Shown: positions 23,405 through 33,900 of the stretch, in pieces
Numbering within the stretch: the stretch's first letter is position 1
Layout: every line of letters starts with the position of its first letter
Notes under the pieces: generated by a model
What the model saw: only the letters and a program-made list of their open reading frames with translations
What the model was told of the DNA's origin: nothing
The model's database searches: none
Source of the DNA: Maniola hyperantus
Lineage: Eukaryota; Arthropoda; Insecta; Lepidoptera; Nymphalidae
Length of the DNA stretch: 64,000 bases
Direction of reading: 5' to 3'
NCBI RefSeq assembly: GCF_902806685.2
Contig: NC_048557.2
Location: 9,371,554-9,435,553 of the forward strand
Translations under genes and position numbers: made by a program

Positions 23405-24298
23405 CTGCAAATAAAACAACAATTTATGCATTTCTTTGTCGCTAACAATATCAATATATTATCACTTCAATTTTGTGTACTGACTAACACAAATTGTCTT
23501 TGTGATACTTACTGTGATAGCTAGGAATTTCAACTATTCGATTATTTTTTAATTTGGATAATTCAAAAGTGGAGTTAGGTTAGGTAAACACAAACAATAA
23601 CAATACTTACGTGCATAATCTTCTGTGAATGTTTTTTAAACTATTTAACGGCTCCGGCTTCTAGCTCTTTTAAAATAAAAAGCAGCCACAGACGAGTTAC
23701 GAGTAACGAAAACGAGCAAAATCAAAAGCACAGATTAAAAATAATAACACTTTGACATTAACCGAGGACTAGTCTTTCCCCGCCTTATCACCGGGGATAA
23801 TTATATCCAACCCTGTGCCCATGCTCGGAGAGTGGAAATAACTATCGGAGGGGATAAAATTTTTATCCTTTCCTCGGGGAGAAAATTTTCCGGCCCATGC
23901 TAGGCCTGCTGGGGAGTTTATAGGTTACTGTTTATCCCGGGAAATTAAACAGTTCCCACGGGATTTTCGAAACCCTAAATCCACTATTACTTATATATAA
24001 GGCATACAATTATAAGGTAAGTTTAAATAAACAGCAATTCCATAGTAATTCTTGATAGACAGCAAAGCATAGTAAATTGTAACGACACGGGCAATGCGCA
24101 TATACAACAATGTTATCGCTAAACTGCGATTTCTAGGAATAAACCTTTTATAAATATTTTAGACCTTACTACATCTAACTAACAATCAAACGAAGGAAGT
24201 AGGTACCATATACCTAATATCTGTCGTAAATATTATACGCCATCGAAGTCTAAATTTCAAGCAATTTGAACTGCTTTGGTTTAAGATGATTGTAAGAG

Positions 24299-24545
24299 AG
24301 CCGTGATAGGCTCTCCTATTCGAGAAGTTGGGGGTTTGATTCCGGGCACGCACTTGTAACATTTCGGAGCTATGTGCGTTTTAAGCAATTAAATATCACT
24401 TCCTTTAACGGTGAAGGAAAACATCGTGAGGAGACCTGCAATCTCTCAAAGGTGTGTGAAGTCTGCCAGCGTGGTAAACATTGACCTAAATCTTAAAAGG
24501 GACCCGTGCTCAGTGGTGAGTCGGTGATGAGTTTAAATGACTTAT
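24299..24545 (+). mobile_element. SINE E, diverged copy
   Basis: GAGAAGTTGGGGGTTTGATT, AACGGTGAAGGAAAACATCG and CAAAGGTGTGTGAAGTCTGC match the full SINE, with substitutions in the tRNA-like head. Confidence 0.65.
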
Positions 24546-25348
24546 TGGTTTCTAAGCAGCATCTCACCAAAGTGAACTAGAGTGAGGGAATTCTCGGTTA
24601 GATCCTGAATCGACGATATATTGTCAGATATTAAATGGCTATGGGTGACGTGAAATCAAAGAAAAATAGGTTATTGCCTATACCTAACACGGCTGTACAA
24701 CTTATTTTAGGGATCAGTGGCTCAACCTAATTTTGGTTGTAAATTTGGTGAAACAATAAATGATTTATTTATTATTCATAGGATACCTAGAGTCAACTGT
24801 GAGAATATTTGACGCCTGGCAGTGACGTCGAAGCCTCGATGTTTTGTTACAAGGTACCTATCTGTCATGAACTGTGATCTTACCATGAACGCTAAAAACA
24901 CACACATTTTAAAGTTTAAAACAAAATATGTAATGGCTACCTATGTCACAAAACGTCCTTGACAAAGATAGAACATGATGAAAGAACCTTGTGAAGCGAC
25001 GGGAAGTGTCGAGTAGGCAATATAGGCATTTATATACTTTTGTAACACTCCTACTATTCTACGGAAACACGTAACTACAAAAGCATTGTTTGGAATAGCT
25101 ATTGTTTATTCGATAACGGCTGATAAAATATTATTTACATTACATAATGTAAGATAATAATTCAAGCAAATAAATATCTTACTCACAACCTTGAATGGGA
25201 AGCTGGAAGAATTCTCTATTTAGAGATAAGCATTTCCAGTGTAACTTAATTTATTACTACTATGTAACTACAATTTCGGTATATGAAAAATAAAAATAAA
25301 TAAATATCACTTGCTTTAATGGTAAATGAAAACATCGTGAGGAAACCT
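24546..25348. other. No gene recognised
   Basis: AT-rich intronic or intergenic sequence. A short stretch near 24810 (TTGACGCCTGGCAGTGACGT) recurs in reverse near 35120, suggesting an uncatalogued repeat. Confidence 0.35.
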
Positions 25349-25630
25349 GAAAAAACTGGCCAAGTGCGAGTCGGACTCGCATACTTCTTAATTTTTTTTT
25401 TGTTATGATCCTAACTATAAATTTGCGTGTTTCGGATTTTTCTCTTTACTTGTGATAAAAGAAAAGACCTTGCTGCCTGCCATTTAGGACAACGGGAAGT
25501 ACTCTATAGGCTTGATTCCCTTCACGGGTCTTCAGACAGAACGAAGTGATCCTATAAGGGTTCCTTTTTTAACGAAGTGATCCTATGATAAGGGTTCCTT
25601 TTTTTCTCTAAAGACACAGAACTCAAATAA
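25349..25630 (+). mobile_element. Repeat family A, diverged
   Basis: AAACTGGCCAAGTGCGAGTC at the left; a 24-bp duplication of AACGAAGTGATCCTAT appears at the right end. Confidence 0.7.
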
Positions 25631-25968
25631 CGTTCTGTTTGTCCTGAGAGACTAAACTTTGATTAAACAGTCATATCTAGAGAAATGATATCATCTAACT
25701 TGTTATAACTACTCAAATATTCTAAATAAAGGGGCGTTCTGTAGAAATCATTTGGAAGTCATGTCAACCCGCATCCAATTTAGTTTATAATTGGATGGTA
25801 ATTGAGTGAATGAATATTTAATGATATTACTTATGTCATATTTGTATCATGAGCGTCTATCATCATCTCTTATCAAGCTCTCATTCTCCCTTTCTTTAAT
25901 CATGTACAGAACCACTTTCATAAGTCGCATCGGAAAAAAATCGTAATTTTTGAAATTATTCATTCACT

Positions 25969-26163
25969 AGCTGATGCCCGCGACTTCGTCCGCGTGGAAT
26001 TAGGATTTTAAAAATCCCTTAGGAACTCTTTGATTTTCCGGGATTAAAAGGAGGCTATGTCACTCTCCAGGTCTTTTTTTTTTCTATACCCTGCAAAAAA
26101 TCACGTCAATCCGTTGCACACCAACAAACCAACAAACAAACTCTTTCGCATCTGTAATAAGGG
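25969..26163 (+). mobile_element. Repeat family B, long-tail variant
   Basis: CTAGCTGATGCCCGCGACTT at the left and AAAAAATCACGTCAATCCGT, AACAAACAAACTCTTTCGCA at the right. Confidence 0.75.
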
Positions 26164-26517
26164 TACTGATTATTATAGTGACATTAATAGGGCTCCGTTT
26201 TATATCCTTTGGGTACGGAACCCTACAAGCCGTTTATTCAACCTGTCACTTGTCAGGGCCATCGGTCACCATCCGAAGGGCGCCAATTGAAATCTGTGTC
26301 GGTTTTGATAAGCTTCCGTTGTTTAATAGATAACACCACAATTGAATGACGCATCATTGTCGATAACAATGTTATAATTTCGGAATTAAGTTGATCCGAA
26401 CTTCAGTATCGGTCGAATTGATTAAATAGTAATAAATTCTAACCTAGACAAAGCTTCCGGTTTCCGGATAATCTCTATGCCATCTGAAAGGTCGGTAACT
26501 CCACCCATGGCACCATA

Positions 26518-26600
26518 TTATCGTACCTACTCCTAGCACAAGCTTTACGCTTAGTTGAAGGGAAAAGGGGAATATTAATCAGGATGAACATGGCTAATAT
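26518..26600 (+). repeat. SINE D body fragment
   Basis: TATCGTACCTACTCCTAGCA to AACATGGCTAATATTCTG; the tRNA-like head is missing. Confidence 0.65.
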
Positions 26601-26654
26601 TCTGTTTATTTTAACTCTTATCATCAAAAAATCCCTTGGCGACTGATAGTCCAG

Positions 26655-26854
26655 CAGTATACATATATAAAAATGAATCGCTGAATGTGTTGCTGATCGC
26701 AAATCTCGAGAACAGCTGCACCGATTTCGCTAATTCTTTTTTTATAATATTCCTTGAAGTACGAGGATGGTTCTTACGGAGAGAAAAGTTTTAAAAAATT
26801 GCCTGAAAAAGAATCGACTGTAAGGCGGTGCGAAATTCGCCGGGGCAGCTAGTT
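26655..26854 (+). mobile_element. Repeat family F ('GCAAATCTCGAGAACAGCTG')
   Basis: Shares GCAAATCTCGAGAACAGCTG, CCGATTTCGCTAATTC and GAAGTACGAGGATGG with 29895-30068; ends GCCGGGGCAGCTAGT. Confidence 0.65.
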
Positions 26855-27100
26855 GGTAATAAAATCCGCTAACCTTGTCTATTATAATAACTATAAGGTA
26901 TCAATTTGACGGTTAAATTGAGTGTACCTATTAGAGTGGAACGCTAAAGGTCAGTACATAGACCATTCAGTGGAGCTGGCCGGATGCGGTATGACTTATG
27001 AGAACATTGCTATAATGTATCGCGACATATCAACAGATAGATTTTGCTGAGCAGGATGTTCAATCTTAAGATATTTTGCTAAGTGTACCTATACATTATA

Positions 27101-27495
27101 GGCTGTGATAGCCTAGTGGTTAGCACATCCGCCTCCTAATCGGAGATCGGGGGTTCGATCCAAGGCACGCACCTCTTTTTTTTTTTTTTTCCACACAAAC
27201 AGAAAAAACACAATATTGGTTTCTTCGTGCTCGTAAGCGCTTGGCGGCTTGTCTGAGCACTGCACATTCCTCTGTAGTCTTATACTTACATACATACTAT
27301 ACATACTATTAATGTAGGTAGGTAGTTTTAAAATAAAATAATTATGTCCGCGTATACCAGCTTCAATTTCTCTAACTTTTCAAAGCTATGTGAATTTGCT
27401 ATGTGAGTTATCTATGGGCAAAACCATTTCCATTCTAAGAAGAGACCCGTGCTCTGTAGTAAGCCGGTTAGAGGTTGATCATGATGATGATTGAT
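27101..27495 (+). mobile_element. SINE E, interrupted
   Basis: The head GGCTGTGATAGCCTAGTGGT runs to a T-run at 27176, about 170 bp of unrelated sequence follows, then the end CCATTTCCATTCTAAGAAGA to TTGATCATGATGATGA. Confidence 0.7.
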
Positions 27496-27582
27496 AATGT
27501 TATCTTTTAGGATGCTCAGTTTTTCAACCTGAAGAAACGGCAACCTTAGTTCCGTCCGTATTTTAAAATGTCGTTCTCTTAG

Positions 27583-27783
27583 TTGAGTTAGTCACTTTAG
27601 GCGAAGGAAAATACCATGAGGAAATCGGCATGTATGAGATTTCTTCATAATATTCTCAAAGGTGTGTAAAGTCTGCTAATCCGTATTTGGCCAGCGTGGT
27701 GGACTATAGCCAAAACCCTTCTCTTTCTGAGAAGAGACCCATGCTCAGTAGTGAGCCGGCGATGGGTTGATCATGATGATGAA
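27583..27783 (+). mobile_element. SINE E, body and tail
   Basis: GTGGACTATAGCCAAAACCC, GAGCCGGCGATGGGTTGATC and the tail ATGATGATGA, ending about 18 bp from the Sbf exon 3 donor on the opposite strand. Confidence 0.7.
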
Positions 27784-27801
27784 ACATAAAAGTGTTGGTA
27801 C

Positions 27802-27957
27802 CTCGTCTGCTGGTTTGGTGGGTGTGATGGCGACGGTCTCGTTGAAGCACAGACAGGCGCAGTAGTGGCGATTGGCGTCCACGTCCGTCAGCACCGACAC
27901 GTAGAAGCGTGGCTCCGACCGCTCCGTCGACAGCGCCCATCCTTGCGGTTGGCAGAA
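27802..27957 (-). CDS. Sbf: Sbf coding exon 3 (uDENN)
   Basis: The acceptor CTTGTACCAG precedes 27957 and the donor GAG/GTACCA follows 27802; 156 nt, 52 codons, phase 0 at both ends. It encodes FCQPQGWALSTERSEP followed by FYVSVLTDVDANRHYCACL, the most recognisable uDENN stretch of the family. A tRNA-headed SINE in antisense ends at 27783, about 18 bp from the donor. Confidence 0.88.
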
Positions 27958-30900
27958 CTGGTACAAGAATATCATTCTTTAGGGCTTATAGCTGCGATAG
28001 CCCGCCGCTAAGACGCCGCTCGCGCTGTTAAGACGTCCGCCTCCTAATCGGAGGACTGAAACTACTTGTAAGGTAGGGAGTGGACATGAATCAGTACCCA
28101 TATTATAAATGCGAAAGTGTGTTTGTTTGTTGGTTTGTCCGTCAATCACGTCGCAACGGAGCAACAGATCGAGGTGTTTCTTGCATGGGTATAGTTAAAG
28201 ACCTGGAAAGTGACATAGGCTACTTTTTATCCCGGGAAATAAGAGAGTTCCCACGGGATTTTTAAAAACCTAAATCCACGTGTACGAAGTCGCGGGCATC
28301 GGCTAGTCTATTATATACACCTATATGGATAGAGCTGATTGGACAAGCTTTGGTAGCTTAGTGGTTAAGACGTCCGCCTCCTAATCGGACGGCCGGGGTT
28401 CGATCCCGGGGACGCACTCCTAATTTATCGGAGTTATACAGTGCGTTTTAATTTAAGGGTGAAGGATAACATCGTGATTAAACCTCATGCAGGTTCTCTT
28501 GAGCCCCTGAGAGTTCTCTATGGCCAAAACCATTCTCATTCTAAGAAGACCCGTGCTCTGTTATAAGCCGGTTAGAGGTTGAGCATGATGATGATGATGT
28601 GATTCTTTAGGGTGGCCAGTTTTTTCGAGCAGAAGAAGCCGGAAACCTTACTTCCGTCTGTATTTAAAATGTCGTTTTTTAAATTAAGTTGTATGCGAAA
28701 CGAACTGGGAACCCACCGCATTATTATCCCAAGAAAACTCCTATCATTATGTAATTAATGGAAAGAATCACAATCCTCAGTAATGAGGAATACGACGCAG
28801 GGATCTGTTTATAATACCTCAATTGATAACAGTTTTTTTTTCTGAAGAACTTTTCGAACTGGTTCCTCCATCACCTTTCTATTATCGTACCGCAAGGCAT
28901 GGTCAAGATGTACACCCGTACGAAATTCCACGGATGCGTACGAAGCGATTTGCCTCCTCATTTCTAATTCGAACCGCTAAAATTTGGAACATTCTTCCAG
29001 CATCAGTTTTCCCCTCCAATATGGGTACCTTCAAGTCAAGATTGAATAGGCATCTTCTAGGCAAGCGCGCTCTATCTTGGGCTGCATCATCACATGCTAC
29101 CAGGTCTGATTGCAGCCAAGCGCTAGTCTATAAATTTGAAGAAAAATGAGAGGAAAAAATCTTACCCATTCTATGCCGTCGTGAAAGGGTGTGTCCTCCC
29201 AGTTAATTTCAGGGAATCGTTGAAGGATTATTCCGTTGCTCAGTCCGCCTCCTGGAACAATTGCAACATATTTTTAAAAAAATTAAATTTTATTGATGTT
29301 TTGAAAAAAGAAACAATAAACGATTAAAATTTTTCAATTCACTTATGTAGAACAGTGTTATGATTAGGTATGTATTTTTGTATTGAATGTCTCCCTTATT
29401 TTGTAAATAAGACCTTTTTTTTATTAGCGCGATTAGTTGTTTAAATTTTTATGTATAGTTTAGTCGTTTGCTTGTATTTTTATATTATTATATATATGTA
29501 TGTATTGTATATGTTTGTTAATGTTGTGTCGCCCTAGTTGTTTGTAGTAAGCTGTGGATAGTGTAGTGGATTACATATTTATCAATTTTGTTAGATTTAA
29601 GTCGTACCTAGTTTTAACTTTTAATATGCAATTGTTTACTGTCCCAAATAAAAAAAAAATAAAAAAATAAAAAATTGAATTTACCAGATCACTCAGCCTC
29701 AATGGCTCAACCGGTAAAGGAGTGGACTGAAAACCGAAAGGCAGACGGTTCAAACCCCGCCCGTTGCACTATTGTCGTACCTACTCCTAGCACAAGCTTG
29801 ATGCTTAGTTGGAGAGGAAAGGGGAATATTAGTCATTTAACATGGCTAATATTCTTTTAAAAAAAACCGGCCAAGAGGTACGGAACCCTAAAAATGAATC
29901 ACTAAATGTCTTGGTCATCGCAAATCTCGAGAACAGCTGAACCGATTTCGCTAATTCTTTTTTTATAATATACCTTGAAGTACGAGGATGGCTCTTACGG
30001 AGAGAAAAATTTATTTCAACCTCCCCCTCAATTTTCTAAACTCCACCCGAGCGAAGCCAGGGCGGATCGATCAGCTTAAGAAGCTGGTTTGGTAGGTAGG
30101 TAAGTAGGTAGGCGCAGGTCGCTAGGTGTGGAAAGCTTGGGAGCTTTTGCTTTCGTGGCGGGTCAAGGTCGCGCCGCGCCCGGGATAACGGTCACCTCTG
30201 TCGCAGACACGAAATATCTACTCAGTCATAGTATATACCGACTCAGGTTTATTCCACAAGAAATTAAGGCTAAGCTCAACTTAACGTGGACCTTTGAACC
30301 GCAACATTCTAGTAATTTACGTGTTGAATGGTGTTTATTCGATACATCATTAATCTGTTTACTAAGTTATGGAAAGTATAGCACTATATTTAAGACCTAT
30401 GGCTAAAATTCTTTAAAAAAACAGCAATCAGTGTATCAGAAATCGTAGACGCATTTAGTGTGATGCGTTCTACAAGAGAATTTTTTTTCTTTCAGTATAC
30501 GGATTTATACATTGCCGCCGGTCCTCTACAGAGGATGATGAGAGAAGACCCCTCTCAGAATCAGAATGTCCATAGTGTACCACGCTGGCCACGTGCACAA
30601 GTGCAGACTTCACAAAGCATTGAGAACATTATGGAAAACTCAGGCATGCAAGTTTCCTCACGATGTATTCCTTCACCGTTAAAGTATAATATTACTTAAA
30701 ATGTAATTCTTAATGCAGGCTGTGATAGCCTAGTGGTTAGGACGTCCGCCTTCTAATCGGAGGTCGGCGGTTCGATCCCGGGCACGCACCTCTAACTTTT
30801 CGGAGTTATGTGCGTTTTAATTAATTAAATATCACTTGCTTTAACGGTGAAGGAAAACATCGTGTGGAAACCTGCTTGCCTGAGAGTTCTCCATTATGTT

Positions 30901-33900
30901 CTCAAAGGTGTGTGAAGTCTACCAATCCGCACATGGCCAGCGCGGTAGACTATGGCCAAAACCCTTCTCATTCTGAGAGGAGACCCGTGCTCTGTAGTGA
31001 GCCGGCGATGGGTTGATCATGATGAAATGCAGGCTTATAAATAAACAAGCAATTCTACGATAAGAATTAGAAGTGCAGCAAAGTAACCTGTCGTTTGGCC
31101 TCTAACACGAATTTCGATAGTTCACTTGTTAGCCTTGCTTTGCTACAAGATATAAAGTTTAGTATAGCAAACTAGACTTTGTTATACTTTAATTTCCTTA
31201 GCTGACTTAAAAGATCGCAGAAAAGGATAAACGCGTAAGCGACGCGATTCGCCCGGCGCTTTGGACGTTCTGGAGTTAGGTTCTTTACTCGTATCATGAT
31301 TTCATTGTCGGTTTGCGGTAACAAGTTCCTATGGGAGGCGTTTTGTGCGCCTCTTGCGAATTTCAGCGAAAAGTTACTTATAGTGCGCGACAGGTCGAGA
31401 TGACAATCGGGGTATACAGTTATACACCCGCACGTCACCCGCGCTCGCCCGCACCGGGTTAGCGCGAGGGCTGTGCGGGTGTGCGGGGCGTTCTCACCTC
31501 GATTGCTATCTCGACCTGTCGCGTACTATAGGTGGGTTACAACTTACATGCGCCAAATGGACGAAGTTACCAAGCTGTTAACATCATTATCGACCGCTAA
31601 CAACTTAACAAGTGGTAACTAGTTAAAGTAACGTGTAGTTAACAAAGTAGGTTTTGACGACCTCCCTGGCGCAGTGGTGAGCGTTGCGATCTCGTTACTG
31701 GGAGGAGGAGCAATTTTTAATTCAGTTTATTTGGATCTCTTCAGGGATATTAGTAAAGAAACTAATGTACATCGACATTTAGAAGGAGATAGCAGATTTG
31801 TAGAGGTTTGTCCCTGTCATTGAGACCGACAAACGTCATATAGGTATGAGTGACAGAGACAACACTCTATTAAGCCGAAATGTTCATTACTTTCTGTTGC
31901 GTGCTCTACGTACTTATTCTTCACATACTTTTGAGAATATTATGGAGAACTCTCAGACATTGAGGTTTGCACATGATGTTTTACTTCAACATTAAGCAAG
32001 TGATAAAGTTAGGGGTGCGTGCTTGGGTAAACTACTGGACATCCGCTAAAAAAGAATTTTTGAAAATTCAACTCCTAAGGCGGTGAAATAGGGATTTGAA
32101 TGTTCTGTAGTCCACGCGGACGAAGTCGCGAGTATAAATATAAAACTTCTGATACAATAAGAGGAGTTTATAATACAAACTTGAATTTTTGTCGCGTATG
32201 TGACTTGATGCACTCGTGGATTCCGACAGTTTCAATGTTCTGCTATGAATTTTAATGGCTGCAATTTAACTTTTAAGTTGAGGGATACGGAATGTGGTAA
32301 CAGCTATTACGAATATGTAGACGTCCGCCAAGGTCTTTTGAAAATTAACCCCTAAGGGGGTAAAATACTCCTATTTTACCCCCTTAGGGGGTATATATTT
32401 TGGGGCTTATAATTCGAAATTTATGTAGTCCACGCGGACGAAGTCGCACGGATAAGCTAGTAGGTACATACTAAGTACAGTATTTTCCCCCCGACCTTTG
32501 AGTTCAATCGCGTTCACAGTTTGATTACAAACATTGCTGATTCATGAGTTGTTGCCACTAACGTTCATATTTATGATTACCGAGAACGAGAGAAATTGTA
32601 TGAATTATGGTCGATTGATTTCTTAATCAACAGCAATATTTGTACGTGTTGGTCCAGTGATGCGTGACCCTGATAGATGTTCACCACAGCTGGAGTGTAC
32701 CCACGGTCTTACGCCACCTGAATCCAGCGGCTCCCCGCGATGGCATCCGTCCACCTAGTGGGGGGTCTTCCTACGGTGCGCTTTCCGATGCGAAATCGCC
32801 ATTCCAGCGCCTTGGGACCCCAACGTCTATCGGTTTTTCGAACTATGTACGTCCCGGTACGATTAGATATATTTAAAGATTGCTTTAGTGGGATCCAGAT
32901 GGAATAACATTGACATACATAGATGTCCACAGCTGGATATAGGTCTCTTGTAAGGACATTTATTTTATTTTATGTTATATATATATATATATAACATAAA
33001 ATAAAATAAATGTCCTATATATATATATATATATATATTAATCTATTCTTGAAACAAGAATATGTTATTAAATATTAAGAAAAAGAATTGAAATTATTGT
33101 AATTGACGTATAATGTGTATTTATGAATAAATGACTATGACTATGACTATGACTATGACTTCTAAACTCCATGGTCTTGCGCCACCTGAATCCAACGGCT
33201 CCCCGCGATGTCGTCCGTCCACCTAGTGTGGGGTTTTCCAACACCGCGCTTTCCGGTGCGAGGTGGCCATTCCAGCACCTTGGGAACCCAACGTCTATCG
33301 ATTTTTCGAACTATGTACGACCCGGTACGATTAGATATATTTAAAGATTGCTTTAGTGGGATCCAGATGGAATAACATTGACATACATAGATGTTCACAG
33401 CTGGCTATAGGTCTCTTGTAAGGACATATATATATATATACATATATTTAAATCTATTCTTGAAACAAGAATATGTTATTAAATATTAAGAAAAATAATT
33501 GAAATTATTGTAATTGACGTATAATGTGTATTTATGAATAAATGACTATGACTATGACTTCTAAACTCCATGGTCTTGCGCCACCAGAATCCAACGGCTG
33601 CCCGCGATGTCGTCCGTCCACCTAGTGTGGGGTTTTCCAACACCGCGCTTTCCGGTGCGAGGTGGCCATTCCAGCACCTTGGGAACCCAACGTCTATCGA
33701 TTTTTCGAGCTATGTATGATGGGCAGTGGCGTGCACAGGAGTTCAAGCCAGGGTATGCATTTAGGTATGAACTTATTTTACGGCAGGTTATAATGAAAAA
33801 TAAGCATTGATTTATTACAATGAGGGTAAGCAGTGTGTTTATGCTTCTATGAGCTGCACGCCACTGATGATGGGTATATTTAAAGTTTGCTTTAGTGGGA

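Larger units (their letters stand above)
20934..23914 (+). mobile_element. PIF/Harbinger-like DNA transposon, decayed
   Basis: The ends are imperfect inverted repeats: CTAGCATGGGCCGAAGATAA near 20942 against the reverse complement of CCGGCCCATGCTAGGCC near 23890, both next to GGGGATAAAATTT-type sequence. Inside are an HARBI1-like N-terminal exon and a possible second exon on the opposite strand, consistent with the two-gene Harbinger layout. The DDE catalytic core is absent. A 'GACTTCGTCCGCG'-type element (21643-21861) is nested inside. Exact ends and target duplication are unclear. Confidence 0.55.

Noticed and set aside
30718..30790. tRNA gene (GGCTGTGATAGCCTAGTGGT head)
   Set aside because: It is the tRNA-like head of a full-length SINE with body, GATGATGA tail and flanking duplication.
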